Source: Ilyomonas sp965277535
Lineage (GTDB): Bacteria > Bacteroidota > Bacteroidia > Chitinophagales > Chitinophagaceae
Reading direction: 5' to 3'
DNA: 64,000 nt
Assembly: GCA_965277535.1 (NCBI GenBank)
Contig: OZ255825.1
Coordinates: 1,488,001-1,552,000, forward strand
Shown piece after piece: positions 36,273-45,397 of this stretch. The stretch's first letter is position 1; every line of letters begins with the position of its first letter. Position numbers and translations under genes: made by a program. The notes beneath the pieces are model-generated. The model did not search any database and was not told the DNA's origin. It was given only the letters and a program-made list of their open reading frames with translations.

Positions 36273-36554
36273 TCACTCACCCACTTTCACGCCTTTCCAG
36301 AAAGCTACATAGTTCGTAATATTTGCAGCCGCTTGTTTGGGCGATGAATAATACCAGGCAGCATCCGCATTTTCTTTTCCATCAATTTGTAAAGTATAAT
36401 AAGAAGCTTCGCCTTTCCAGGGGCAGGTAGTGTGTTTATCTGACTGTTTAAAGTATTCTTTATGCACTGTATCGGGTGGAAAATAATAATTCCCTTCAAC
36501 TACAATAGTATCCTTACTTTCTGCAAGCACGGTATCGTTCCATATTGCTTTCAT
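36273..36554 (-). CDS. DUF427 domain protein
   Basis: 93 residues. It begins KAIWNDTVLAES, continues VEGNYYFPPDTVHKEYF and TTCPWKGEASYYTL, and ends WYYSSPKQAA...VAFWKGVKV. This is the complete single DUF427 domain, a small beta-barrel of unknown function. It lies 86 bp upstream of fic on the same strand with the palindromic operator in between. Confidence 0.9.
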   Translation of the reverse strand: MKAIWNDTVLAESKDTIVVEGNYYFPPDTVHKEYFKQSDKHTTCPWKGEASYYTLQIDGKENADAAWYYSSPKQAAANITNYVAFWKGVKVGE

Positions 36555-36869
36555 TGTTTTGCTTTCTTTCTTTATTCAAATACTGTTCCGCTCATCAGAA
36601 AAGAAATATGTTGTACCGTAGGGTAGTAACTTTGATAATGCTGATTAAACAAAGCAATATCGTTCAATGGATTTATTCTGTTTTAGCAATGGCAACAATT
36701 GTCAGCCCGGAATGTTTGCTGTTTTAAATATGAAATTGTCTCATCAGCAACTTACCCATGCAGGCTGCAAGCGATGGCATGCCATCAAATAAACTAACAG
36801 ATTTTCTTTCCTATAGCCAGTAGATACCTTTATCTTTAAACCCTAACTTTTATTGTCATTGATAAGAAT
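36555..36869. other. Divergent intergenic region before bglX
   Basis: 315 bases. The perfect palindrome GATGGCATGCCATC at 36773-36786 could be a regulator site for the glucosidase. Two TAnnTTTA sequences (36825-36832 and 36831-36838) near the bglX start are weak -7 candidates. No gene seen. Confidence 0.45.
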
Positions 36870-39047
36870 ATGAAAAAGACATTTATCCTGTTCCTCTCTA
36901 CTATTTTCGTTCTGCTTCTTACTCCTTCATTTGTTTTTGCACAAAAAAACAATGAGGCGGCTACCGAAGCCAAAATCAATGCACTGATTAAAAAAATGAC
37001 GCTGGAAGAAAAAATTTCCATGCTACATGCCAACGGCATCTTTACTACGGCTGGCGTTTCAAGGCTCGGCATACCGGGTTTATCTACCGATGATGGCCCC
37101 TTGGGAGTACGGGAAGATTTGAGTTCGGTGGGAGGATGGGCATCAGCCAACTTAACTACCGATTCAGCAACTTTTTTTCCAAATGGTTCGGCTCTTGCGG
37201 CTACCTGGAACCCTGGTTTAGCAAACCGTTTTGGCATTGCCATGGGCGAAGAAGCCCGCGTACGTGGCAAAGATGTAATGCTGGCACCGGCGTTTAACAT
37301 TTGCCGCGTTCCGCTGAATGGTCGCACGTATGAATATTATTCTGAAGATCCTTTTTTAAATTCACAACTGGCTGTAGCTACCGTAACAGGCATGCAAAGC
37401 CAGCACATTGCAGCATGTGTGAAGCATTATGCACTGAACAACCAGGAAACTGAGCGCAACCGGGTGAACGTTGAAGTGAGCGAACGGGCATTGCGCGAAA
37501 TCTATCTGCCTGCTTTTAAAGCTTCAATAGAAAAAGGCGGTGCATGGACCATCATGTCAGCGTACAATAAGGTACGCGGGTATTACTGTTCAGAAAACGC
37601 TTACCTGCTCGATACTATTTTAAAAAAGGAATGGGGCTTTAAAGGTTTTGTTATATCCGACTGGGGCGGCACACACAGCACAGTAAACGCTGCCAACAAT
37701 GGTTTGGATGTTGAAATGGGTTCCAATCCTCCTTATCAGAACTATTATTTTGCCAATCCGCTTCTCGATTCTATTAAGGCAGGCAAAGTGAGCGAAAAAA
37801 CAATAAACGAAAAGGTGTATCGCATCTTATGGGTTCTTTTTAAAACTTCTATGAGCGATAACCGCCCTTCGGGTTCCATTAATACGGCAGCGCACAGCAA
37901 AACGGTGTACGATGTGGCTTCGGAAGCCATTGTGTTATTGAAAAATGAAAAGAACCTGTTGCCGTTGCAGCTCAATAACATAAAAAATATCGCTGTGATC
38001 GGGGATAATGCCACGCACACGTTTCATTTAGGCGGGTTTGGCGCTGGCGTAAAAGCAAGATACGAAGTTACTGCATTGCAAGGGATGCAAAACAGGCTGC
38101 CCAAAACCGTTTCTATACAATTTGCGCAGGGCTACAGGGCAAAAATTGCCAACGGTAGAAATGGAGATATCGCTACTATGAATCTGCCTGATTCGGCTTT
38201 AGTAAGAGAAGCGGTAACCACTGCAAAAAACAGCGATGTTGCCATCCTGTTCATTGGCGGAAATCGCGATTATGAAAGTGAAAGCCGCGACCGCAAAGAT
38301 TTAAGCCTTCCGTTTGGCGAGCAGGCCTTAGTTGACGCGGTTACGGCTGCCAATCCCAATACTATTGTAGTGGTGATTGGCGGTGCGCCTTACGACATCA
38401 ATTCCATTAAGAAAAACAACTCTACCATCGTATGGTCGTGGTACAATGGCTCTGAAGGTGGCAATGCATTGGCAGATGTACTGCTTGGTAAGGTAAACCC
38501 TTCGGGCAAATTGCCATTTACTTTTCCCGTTGCGTTAGAAGAAACGCCGGCCGAGTACCTGCATACTTTCCCTGGCGATAACCTGACGACAAATTACAAA
38601 GAAGGCATCCTTGTGGGCTACCGCTGGTACGATACGAAAAAGATTGCGCCGCTTTATCCATTTGGTTATGGCTTATCTTACACAACATTCAATTATTCAA
38701 ACCTTCACACGACTAAAAAAGAATATACAACGAAAGAAACCATTACGGCTGACATCACCATTAAAAATGAAGGCAAATATGCCGGCAAAGAAACCGTGCA
38801 GTTGTATGTAAGCAAGCCCAACTCTGCCGTAGAGCGCGCAGAAAAAGAACTGAAAGCCTTTGATAAAGTGATGATACCGGCAGGGCAAACTGCAACCGTA
38901 ACCCTGCACATTCCCGTTGCCGACCTGGCTTACTATGATGAAAACAAAAAACGGTGGATAATCGAGCCTGGTGATTATACTTTACAGGCAGGTACTTCTT
39001 CAGCTGATATAAAAGCCACAGCCACCATCCATGTTGGTGGTATGTAA
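36870..39047 (+). CDS. bglX: Beta-glucosidase, GH3 family, secreted
   Basis: 725 residues with a signal peptide ending near FVFAQ. The GH3 N-terminal barrel contains GIPGLSTDDGPLGVRE near 70, KHYALNNQETERNRVNVEVSER near 186-207, and the nucleophile Asp in FVISDWGGTHS near 264. The C-terminal sandwich has GGNRDYESESRDRKDLSLP near 467, the usual acid/base region, then a fibronectin-III-like domain (about 620-715). It hydrolyses beta-linked gluco-oligosaccharides in the periplasm. No SusC/D partner is adjacent. The symbol follows the E. coli homologue; the exact linkage preference is unknown. Confidence 0.92.
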   Translation: MKKTFILFLSTIFVLLLTPSFVFAQKNNEAATEAKINALIKKMTLEEKISMLHANGIFTTAGVSRLGIPGLSTDDGPLGVREDLSSVGGWASANLTTDSATFFPNGSALAATWNPGLANRFGIAMGEEARVRGKDVMLAPAFNICRVPLNGRTYEYYSEDPFLNSQLAVATVTGMQSQHIAACVKHYALNNQETERNRVNVEVSERALREIYLPAFKASIEKGGAWTIMSAYNKVRGYYCSENAYLLDTILKKEWGFKGFVISDWGGTHSTVNAANNGLDVEMGSNPPYQNYYFANPLLDSIKAGKVSEKTINEKVYRILWVLFKTSMSDNRPSGSINTAAHSKTVYDVASEAIVLLKNEKNLLPLQLNNIKNIAVIGDNATHTFHLGGFGAGVKARYEVTALQGMQNRLPKTVSIQFAQGYRAKIANGRNGDIATMNLPDSALVREAVTTAKNSDVAILFIGGNRDYESESRDRKDLSLPFGEQALVDAVTAANPNTIVVVIGGAPYDINSIKKNNSTIVWSWYNGSEGGNALADVLLGKVNPSGKLPFTFPVALEETPAEYLHTFPGDNLTTNYKEGILVGYRWYDTKKIAPLYPFGYGLSYTTFNYSNLHTTKKEYTTKETITADITIKNEGKYAGKETVQLYVSKPNSAVERAEKELKAFDKVMIPAGQTATVTLHIPVADLAYYDENKKRWIIEPGDYTLQAGTSSADIKATATIHVGGM

Positions 39048-39077
39048 CGTAAACATTATACTGAATGATGTTGATAC

Positions 39078-39113
39078 AATAAACAAGCAGGCGTTACAAC
39101 CTGCTTGTTTATT
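39078..39113 (+). terminator. Intrinsic terminator of bglX
   Basis: A perfect 14-bp stem (AATAAACAAGCAGG at 39078-39091 with its complement at 39100-39113), 8-nt loop, starting 31 bp past the stop. The U-rich part is within and just after the stem. Confidence 0.85.
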
Positions 39114-39359
39114 ATTTACTCTTTACATTACGTAGCTTAACCCGTTGTGGAATTAAGCGGTAAAAGCATGTTTTAAATGATGAATTGTTTTTTGCTGTTA
39201 CTGATTAAGATGTTGCAATTCAGATACAGCCGCTACTTCATTTATTAGCAGTGCATTTACACCATGAATTGATTTTGCATCAATTCTTTTTAATATCATC
39301 TGGGCACATCATTCTGTCGCAAATCAAAGTCTCTAATTCCCACACCCGGGAAAACTCCA
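39114..39359. other. Intergenic region with a second small hairpin
   Basis: No gene. An 8-bp hairpin (GAATTGAT 39266-39273, ATCAATTC 39279-39286) is followed on the plus strand by TTTTTAATAT and looks like a weak terminator. It lies beyond the strong bglX terminator, so it may end another short transcript or be fortuitous. Confidence 0.4.
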
Positions 39360-40586
39360 TTATTCATTATTCTTCATCACTTCCTTAGCCACATCAGGAT
39401 ACACAGCTATGTAGTGGGTGATCACTTTTATATTGGCACTCTGCTTATTTCCGGTTGTTCGTAATATAATTTTATTTGACGACTGCAATGGCATGTGGCA
39501 GGTAATGCAATTGGAATTGATAAACTGAATAGCTTGCGCATTTTCTTTTGGCAACGAAGTATGTTGAATGGAAGTGTGACAACTTTGGCAACGTTCGTTA
39601 AACAAAGCGGTATTCCCGCGCTGGTTTGTATGCGTATCATGGCAGGTTATACAGGTAAGAGCAGTGTGAAGATAACACTGGCTTCTCGAAAGCAGTTGCG
39701 TTTGATTGCCGTGTACGTCAAGCCTATTATTGCCATTATAAAAACCAGGCAACATATAGTGAAGTAAAGTATCACCGGGTTGAAAAGCAAATAAAGACCG
39801 CATTCTCACATTGTTGTTTCCCGAATGACATTGCGCACACATATCTATCTTCTGTTGGCGGGTAAGAGTACTGTAAGAAACAATATACTTCGCTGTTTTT
39901 GTATTGGGATTTTCTGTTTGGTATTGAACATGCGCAGCTGCAGCACCATGGCATCTTTCACAATCAATGTTATAAACAATCGAGCTTTTATCCAATTCTT
40001 TGTCCGTACTGCTGCTTTCTGAAGCCGTTTGGAGTGGTTGAATATAGCTGCTATGACATTCAAAACAACGCGGTTCAATTTGCCTGTCAAATTCAGCCTC
40101 TCTTCCGCTGTCATAGCCCGGACTGTTTGTCCACTGGTGCAATTCGTTGCTGTACGAAACAGGCAGTTGAAACAATTGGTTTTGATTCCACCACAAATAA
40201 GTTTCGCCTTTTACTGAGCCAAACACAATATCAAACCGATGCGCTTCTATTTGCTTATCATCTTTATAGTACACCTGGTACAAACCACTATCACGCTTTT
40301 CCATTACAATTTTGTTGGTAGCGTTTATAGTGAATGTATTTGCACCAAGAGTGAAATCGCCTTGTACCGAAGCTTTTGTAGCAACACTAACCGAATTAGA
40401 ATGGGCTGTGTGTAGATAAGAAGCAGCAATGCCTGCATGACATTTTATGCAAGAGGCAGAACCTGCATAAGCATCACCACGCGGATCATTATTACTACTT
40501 GTGTAAACGCATTGCGAAAAAATGAGAACAAGAAAACCAATGGCAATAATAGTTGCAATTGTTTTGTTTTGTTTTATCAATGGCAA
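39360..40586 (-). CDS. Heptaheme c-type cytochrome lipoprotein
   Basis: 408 residues with a lipoprotein signal ending at Cys26 (LIFSQC). Seven CxxCH heme sites are visible in order: CIKCH, CFECH, CERCH, CAQCH, CITCH, CQSCH and CITCH. The fold resembles NrfA/octaheme-like or CXXCH-repeat cytochromes. It is presumably an electron-transfer protein or reductase at the periplasmic face. No in-frame ATG precedes the signal peptide and a stop lies three codons upstream, so the start must be TTG at 40586 or 40580. No redox partner is adjacent. Confidence 0.85.
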   Translation of the reverse strand: MPLIKQNKTIATIIAIGFLVLIFSQCVYTSSNNDPRGDAYAGSASCIKCHAGIAASYLHTAHSNSVSVATKASVQGDFTLGANTFTINATNKIVMEKRDSGLYQVYYKDDKQIEAHRFDIVFGSVKGETYLWWNQNQLFQLPVSYSNELHQWTNSPGYDSGREAEFDRQIEPRCFECHSSYIQPLQTASESSSTDKELDKSSIVYNIDCERCHGAAAAHVQYQTENPNTKTAKYIVSYSTLTRQQKIDMCAQCHSGNNNVRMRSLFAFQPGDTLLHYMLPGFYNGNNRLDVHGNQTQLLSRSQCYLHTALTCITCHDTHTNQRGNTALFNERCQSCHTSIQHTSLPKENAQAIQFINSNCITCHMPLQSSNKIILRTTGNKQSANIKVITHYIAVYPDVAKEVMKNNE

Positions 40587-40776
40587 ATGTTGTTAGCAGT
40601 TGATGAATCGTTTGCTTACAAATATAAGTCCGCATTTGATAAGAAAATTCGCTTATAAAAAGCTTCCAAAGATTTTGTTTTTGCCTCTTTTTAGCTTTTG
40701 CTTTCAGCTCTTTTAATAAAACAAAATGAGAGAATAACATATGTAACAATCATTTCCTTACTGTTAAAAGTGCATC

Positions 40777-41196
40777 TTATCGAATTCTATCCAAACTCTT
40801 AATCAATCTGATATCCTTTCTGATTCTCATCATTGCCAACACACAAAAGATAGGAATAAAAAAAGCAAACACAGACGACAAAGCAATACCTGGCTTTGGG
40901 TTCTGAGCTATATATCCGTATTGAAAAAACAAGTAAATATTCAGGAGACTGACAACAAATGCAACCAACGTTAAACGTAATTGTAGTTTTCTGTTTCTGT
41001 ATAAAAAAATAAGGAACAAAAGGGATGCGCCTAAGATGGAAGTGAGCACTACCAATAGCAAATTGCTCTTGGCAGTATATTCAACAGTAGTAATGCCCGG
41101 CGTTGTGCTGTTGATGTAAAAAAAGGGGAATTCAATTGTTAAAAAAGCACACACCGCAGCCAACAGCAGCCAAACACTTTGCGAACGCTGAATCAT
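40777..41196 (-). CDS. DUF4293 membrane protein
   Basis: 139 residues beginning MIQRSQSVWLLLAAVCAF, with four predicted helices and the internal stretch LYRNRKLQLRLTLVAFVVSL. Start motif (MIQRxQ-x-WL) and topology match DUF4293, a Bacteroidota-restricted family without assigned function. Monocistronic and divergent from the T9SS protein gene. Confidence 0.88.
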   Translation of the reverse strand: MIQRSQSVWLLLAAVCAFLTIEFPFFYINSTTPGITTVEYTAKSNLLLVVLTSILGASLLFLIFLYRNRKLQLRLTLVAFVVSLLNIYLFFQYGYIAQNPKPGIALSSVFAFFIPIFCVLAMMRIRKDIRLIKSLDRIR

Positions 41197-41351
41197 AAGT
41201 AAAACAATTTGTTGGAGTAAAATAAAAGCGCAAAATAAAACATAAACAAACTACGCACCGCAATTGCATTAACAATGCAACTAACCAAACCGTTTGTTTT
41301 TGCAAGTTTGGCACGGTATTGAAATTTAATATTGGTATAAAAGAAATGATT

Positions 41352-41756
41352 ATGAAAAACAGAAATTTACTTTGTCTTTTTCTGTTATCAGCGATAATGG
41401 GAATAGCAGCAACAGCAAGTGCACAACAAGATACCATTGCTCCGCAAAACAATACGGAAATGAATCGTTATTCTTATTTGCCCGAAACATATCAGCGCGG
41501 CAGTAGCACCGAAGAAGTAAGAATGTTTCCTAATCCTGCCCGAAGCCAGGCAACACTTTACATTAACAGCATTAAAGAACAGGACAGAGGCGAGCTAATA
41601 GTATATAATACAGTCGGAACCGCGGTAATACGAAACATTGTACAACCGGGTAATAATAATATAAATGTGAGCAATCTTTCAGCAGGCATGTACATCGTAA
41701 AAGTTATTACTAAAGACAGATCAATCTATACACAACAACTGGTTGTGGCAAAGTAA
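41352..41756 (+). CDS. Small secreted protein with a T9SS type A sorting domain
   Basis: The frame begins at a TTG at 41319; ATGs at 41346 or 41352 are more likely. MKNRNLLCLFLL gives a signal peptide ending near SAQQ (134 residues). The last 75 residues, from VRMFPNPARSQATLYI through GMYIVKVITKDRSIYTQQLVVAK, are a typical type IX secretion C-terminal domain. The mature part before it is only about 35 residues, so the protein is essentially a sorting tail with a short passenger. The function of the passenger is unknown. Confidence 0.85.
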   Translation: MKNRNLLCLFLLSAIMGIAATASAQQDTIAPQNNTEMNRYSYLPETYQRGSSTEEVRMFPNPARSQATLYINSIKEQDRGELIVYNTVGTAVIRNIVQPGNNNINVSNLSAGMYIVKVITKDRSIYTQQLVVAK

Positions 41757-41843
41757 TAAGCAAAGAAAATAGTGAGGAAAAGTGAGCCTGTTGTATGCTC
41801 ACTTTTTTGTTTTTCAACAACGATGCGAAGTGCTCCTCTGCGC

Positions 41844-41851
41844 TATCTTTG
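41844..41851 (+). promoter_or_regulatory. Promoter -7 box (TATCTTTG) for ffh
   Basis: TATCTTTG matches TAnnTTTG and lies 39 bp before the ffh ATG. No clear -33 element. Confidence 0.55.
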
Positions 41852-41890
41852 CTGGCTGTTTTTGTTTTTACCCAAAAATTTTTTAGATAG

Positions 41891-43225
41891 ATGTTTAATA
41901 ATTTAACCGAGCGGTTGGAAGGTGCTTTTAAAAACCTAAAAGGCGAAGCCCGCATCTCTGATCTTAATATTGCCAATACCTTAAAAGACATTCGTCGTGC
42001 CCTGATTGATGCCGACGTAAACTATAAAATTGCCAAAGAATTTACCGATCGTGTAAAAGACAAAGCGGTTGGTGAAAAAGTGCTGAATGCCGTAAGTCCG
42101 GGGCAGCAAATGGTGAAGATTGTAAAAGACGAATTGGCCGATTTAATGGGTGGCACCGAAGCTTCTTTTAACTTTAATGGAACACCAGCCGTTATTTTAA
42201 TTGCGGGCTTACAAGGTAGCGGTAAAACCACGTTCAGTGGCAAGCTGGCAAATTACCTCAAAACCAAAAAGGGCAAGTCGCCCCTGCTGGTTGCTGCAGA
42301 CGTATATCGTCCGGCTGCCATTGATCAGCTTACCGTTTTGGCAGGTCAGATTGGTGTGGACATTTATTCAGAACGAGACAATCAAAACCCTGTTGAAATT
42401 GCGCAACACGCCATCAGCGAAGCCAAAACAAAAAATAAAAATGTAGTCATTATTGATACGGCCGGTCGCCTGGCAATTGATGAAGTAATGATGGCTGAAG
42501 TGGCAAACATTAAAGCGGCGGTTCATCCTGCCGAAATTTTATTTGTGGTAGATAGCATGACAGGTCAGGATGCTGTAAACACTGCCAAAGCCTTCAATGA
42601 TCGTTTGGATTTTAGTGGTGTTGTGCTTACAAAATTGGATGGCGATACACGCGGCGGTGCTGCGCTTTCCATTAAATACACGGTAAACAAACCCATTAAG
42701 TTTACCAGCAGCGGCGAGAAGATGGAAACGCTGGATGTGTTTTACCCCGAACGCATGGCGCAGCGCATTCTGGGCATGGGCGATATTGTTTCGCTGGTTG
42801 AAAAAGCGCAGGAACAATTTGATGAAGAGCAGGCAAAAAAATTAGAGAAGAAAATCCGCAGAAACCAATTTGATTTTCAGGATTTTTTAGATCAGCTTCA
42901 GCAAATCAAACGCATGGGCAACTTAAAAGATTTGATGGGTATGATTCCCGGCGTTGGCAAAGCTATTAAAGACATTGACATCAGCGACGATACTTTTAAA
43001 GGTGTGGAAGCTATTATACACTCCATGACGCCGCAGGAACGCGCCAATCCTGATTTGATTAATCCCAACCGTAAACAACGAATTGCCAAAGGCAGCGGCA
43101 AAGAATTAAGTGAAGTAAACGCATTTATGAAGCAGTTTGACCAGATGCGCGAAATGATGAAAATGATGAACAAAATGCCAATGGGCATGGGAATGCCGAA
43201 GATGCCGGGTGGTTTTAAAAGATAA
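41891..43225 (+). CDS. ffh: Signal recognition particle GTPase
   Basis: 444 residues. N domain (1-90), then the G domain with GLQGSGKTTFSGKLA (G1) near 105, DVYRPAAIDQL near 137, DTAGRL (G3) near 190 and TKLDGD (G4) near 247. The Met-rich M domain (about 300-444) ends in repeated Met (MREMMKMMNKMPMGMGMPKMPGG) for signal-peptide and SRP RNA binding. It targets membrane proteins to FtsY and the Sec machinery. The SRP RNA is not in the window. A repeat of ATG-rich words follows the stop. Confidence 0.97.
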   Translation: MFNNLTERLEGAFKNLKGEARISDLNIANTLKDIRRALIDADVNYKIAKEFTDRVKDKAVGEKVLNAVSPGQQMVKIVKDELADLMGGTEASFNFNGTPAVILIAGLQGSGKTTFSGKLANYLKTKKGKSPLLVAADVYRPAAIDQLTVLAGQIGVDIYSERDNQNPVEIAQHAISEAKTKNKNVVIIDTAGRLAIDEVMMAEVANIKAAVHPAEILFVVDSMTGQDAVNTAKAFNDRLDFSGVVLTKLDGDTRGGAALSIKYTVNKPIKFTSSGEKMETLDVFYPERMAQRILGMGDIVSLVEKAQEQFDEEQAKKLEKKIRRNQFDFQDFLDQLQQIKRMGNLKDLMGMIPGVGKAIKDIDISDDTFKGVEAIIHSMTPQERANPDLINPNRKQRIAKGSGKELSEVNAFMKQFDQMREMMKMMNKMPMGMGMPKMPGGFKR

Positions 43226-43259
43226 CAGATGTTTGATGTACGATGTGGAATGTAAGATA
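43226..43259 (+). repeat. Post-stop phrase-like repeat after ffh
   Basis: Directly after the ffh stop come the related words ATGTTTGATGT, ACGATGTGGA and ATGTAAGAT, then the 11-mer TTTGTTTTTGC at 43260-43270. The reverse complement of a similar string occurs at 44035-44058 before sucC. It belongs to a set of degenerate repeats seen right after stop codons in this window. Confidence 0.55.
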
Positions 43260-43316
43260 TTTGTTTTTGCATCTTTTTGAAAGATGTCAAACATTGCCGT
43301 TATTTCGCAAGACTTG

Positions 43317-43496
43317 TTATTTGCAATGCTTTTCAATTTCAGGCAATTTTACTCCTTTCAACTTTGCTTCTGCAATTGCCAATTTCTTTGGAAACAAAAC
43401 TTTACCCTGATATTTATTTAAAGCTGGATCAATAGCCACAATTGGCGATTTACTTTTATTGATTTCTTCTATATTTTTTTTTGTTTCTGTTTTCAT
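43317..43496 (-). CDS. Small hypothetical protein (59 residues)
   Basis: An ATG at 43496 opens a 59-residue frame ending TAA at 43317-43319. It begins MKTETKKNIEEINKSKSPIV and ends AEAKLKGVKLPEIEKHCK. It is lysine-rich and starts 9 bp after the DUF6934 stop on the same strand, so it is almost certainly co-translated. No motif recognised. The two-small-gene layout resembles a toxin-antitoxin module or a subunit pair, but nothing in the sequence decides this. Confidence 0.65.
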   Translation of the reverse strand: MKTETKKNIEEINKSKSPIVAIDPALNKYQGKVLFPKKLAIAEAKLKGVKLPEIEKHCK

Positions 43497-43505
43497 AACA
43501 GCAAG

Positions 43506-43952
43506 TTACTTAAATTTTCTTTGAGCTACAAAACCATCGTATTCCTTTCCAATTTCAAAAGCAAACAATTCATTGCCAATTTGGCCAAATAGATAAAAGT
43601 CGTTTTGTATTTCGTCATAAAATTTAGTGATACCTATTCTATAAAGTCGCGTTCTGACTGGTGTACTTCCTGTTGCGTAAATGATAGCTCTTGGATTTCT
43701 ATTAAAAAAAGCATACACTGCAGCAACAACCGTCCCAAGCACTTTTTCTGTATCGCCGTTGTTGCTTATTGCTAAATCATCGAGTTCTCCTGTCTCAACG
43801 TTTTTGTCGCCAAAAGCAAGGTTATAAAGATTTGGAATAGAGGTACTTTGAAATTCGATTATTTTATTTATTGCACCTTTCGAACCTACACTCATAAATT
43901 CGAAATGGGTAAGTGTTTTGTCTGACTTCAAATGATATTTCTCAATGTTCAT
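43506..43952 (-). CDS. DUF6934 family protein
   Basis: 148 residues. It begins MNIEKYHLKSDKTLTHFEFMS and has NLYNLAFGDKNVETGELDD near 42-60, then NGDTEKVLGTVVAAVYAF and ATGSTPVRTRLYRIGITKF near 94-112. This order is characteristic of DUF6934, a small Bacteroidota family of unknown function often found in accessory regions with tiny neighbours. It is followed by a 59-residue gene. Confidence 0.8.
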   Translation of the reverse strand: MNIEKYHLKSDKTLTHFEFMSVGSKGAINKIIEFQSTSIPNLYNLAFGDKNVETGELDDLAISNNGDTEKVLGTVVAAVYAFFNRNPRAIIYATGSTPVRTRLYRIGITKFYDEIQNDFYLFGQIGNELFAFEIGKEYDGFVAQRKFK

Positions 43953-44068
43953 GCTGTAGCAGTATCAAAACGAAACTAACAGTTAAGCTTCGATATGTAA
44001 AAGCAGGTATCAAATGCGTGGCAACAAATCAAACTTACATCTCACATCATACATTGCCCTATCTCCCC

Positions 44069-44076
44069 TATCTTCG
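44069..44076 (+). promoter_or_regulatory. Probable promoter -7 box for sucC
   Basis: TATCTTCG, one base off TAnnTTTG, 18 bp before the sucC ATG. The position matches other start-proximal boxes in this window. Confidence 0.4.
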
Positions 44077-44094
44077 TTAACAAAATAAAGCGCT

Positions 44095-45306
44095 ATGAAT
44101 CTGCACGAATACCAGGCAAAAGAATTACTCAAAAAATACAATGTTCCTGTTCAGGAAGGCATTGCTGTAGATACAGTAATGGCTGCTGAAGAAGCGTACC
44201 GACAAATAAAAGGACAAACCAACAACAACTTTGCTGTGGTGAAAGCGCAGATACATGCAGGCGGGCGCGGCAAAGGCAAAATTGAAGGCACCGAACAACG
44301 TGGTGTTGCAGTGGGTAAAAACGTGGATGACATTTCTAACATTGCAAAGAACATTTTGGGTGGCACGCTGGTAACAGTTCAAACCGGACCTGCGGGTAAA
44401 AAAGTAAGCAAAGTGCTCATTGCACAAGATGTTTATTATCCCGGCCCTAACCCAGTAAAAGAATTTTATTTATCTATTTTATTAGATCGCTCTAAAAGCG
44501 AAAACGTAATTATGTACAGCACCGAAGGCGGTATGGACATTGAACAGGTTGCACACGATACGCCGGATAAAATTTTTAAAGAATGGGTACATCCGGCAAG
44601 CACTTTACAACCGTTTCAGGCGCGCAAAATTGCTTTTAATTTAGGCCTAAGCGGTGAAGCATTTAAGAGCTGTGTAAAGTTTGTAACCAATCTTTACAAC
44701 GCTTATACAGGATTGGATTGCAGTATGTTAGAAATCAATCCGCTGTTTAAAACCAGCGATGAAAAAATCATTGCGGTGGATTGCAAAATGAACATTGACG
44801 ATAACGCGTTGATGCGTCATAACGATATTGCTTCACTGCGTGATGTAACCGAAGAAGACCCGACTGAAGTGGAAGCCGGACGATACAACTTAAACTTTGT
44901 AAAACTCGATGGCAATGTAGGCTGTATGGTGAATGGTGCAGGCCTGGCGATGGCAACGATGGACATGATTAAATTAAGTGGCGGCGAGCCTGCTAACTTC
45001 CTTGATGTAGGCGGCACTGCCAACGCGCAAACGGTAGAAGCGGGTTTTCGCATCATTATGAAAGACCCGAATGTAAAAGCCATTTTGATTAATATTTTCG
45101 GTGGTATTGTGCGTTGCGACAGAGTGGCTGCTGGTGTAATTGATGCTTACAACAAACTGGGTAATATCAACATTCCTATCATTGTTCGTTTGCAGGGAAC
45201 CAATGCAGAAGAAGCCAAGAAATTAATTGATGAAAGCGGTTTGAAAGTAGAGTCTGCTATTCAATTAAGCGAAGCAGCAGAGTTGGTGAAGAAAGCGGTG
45301 GCGTAG
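44095..45306 (+). CDS. sucC: Succinyl-CoA ligase (ADP-forming), beta subunit
   Basis: 403 residues. Couples succinyl-CoA cleavage to nucleotide triphosphate synthesis in the TCA cycle. It begins MNLHEYQAKELLKKYNVPV, with an ATP-grasp domain including KAQIHAGGRGKGKIEGTEQRGV near 46-68 and LEINPLFKTSD near 212. The C-terminal CoA-ligase domain includes FLDVGGTANAQTVEAGF near 302 and NIFGGIVRCDRVAAGVI near 328. Glycine loops and the phosphohistidine-contact region look intact. The alpha subunit gene (sucD) is not adjacent, so the pair is split in this genome. Confidence 0.97.
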   Translation: MNLHEYQAKELLKKYNVPVQEGIAVDTVMAAEEAYRQIKGQTNNNFAVVKAQIHAGGRGKGKIEGTEQRGVAVGKNVDDISNIAKNILGGTLVTVQTGPAGKKVSKVLIAQDVYYPGPNPVKEFYLSILLDRSKSENVIMYSTEGGMDIEQVAHDTPDKIFKEWVHPASTLQPFQARKIAFNLGLSGEAFKSCVKFVTNLYNAYTGLDCSMLEINPLFKTSDEKIIAVDCKMNIDDNALMRHNDIASLRDVTEEDPTEVEAGRYNLNFVKLDGNVGCMVNGAGLAMATMDMIKLSGGEPANFLDVGGTANAQTVEAGFRIIMKDPNVKAILINIFGGIVRCDRVAAGVIDAYNKLGNINIPIIVRLQGTNAEEAKKLIDESGLKVESAIQLSEAAELVKKAVA

Positions 45307-45338
45307 GATTATGATTTGTGATTTTGGATTTATGATTG
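45307..45338 (+). repeat. Post-stop repeat after sucC
   Basis: Bases 45313-45335 are identical over 23 nt to 49353-49375 after exbB; the shared core is GATTTGTGATTTTGGATTTA. A shorter form follows hisD at 45964-45990 on the minus strand. In all three cases the repeat is in sense orientation and touches or closely follows the stop codon. Confidence 0.75.
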
Positions 45339-45340
45339 AT

Positions 45341-45378
45341 AAAAAAGCGCAAAGAGTGTAATGCTCTTGCGCTTTTTG
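45341..45378 (+). terminator. Intrinsic terminator of sucC
   Basis: The arms AAAAAGCGCAAAGAG and CTCTTGCGCTTTTT pair with one bulged base, followed by GTTTTG. It lies about 35 bp past the stop, right behind the post-stop repeat. Confidence 0.8.
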
Positions 45379-45397
45379 TTTTGCAGCAATTTTTCAT

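Noticed and set aside
36187..36276. N-terminal extension of Fic by 30 residues from a GTG
   Set aside because: It runs through a perfect inverted repeat that looks regulatory, and the family start matches the ATG at 36186.
39899..40321. A 140-residue plus-strand frame inside the cytochrome gene
   Set aside because: It is the antisense of heme-binding CxxCH codons and contains no domain of its own.
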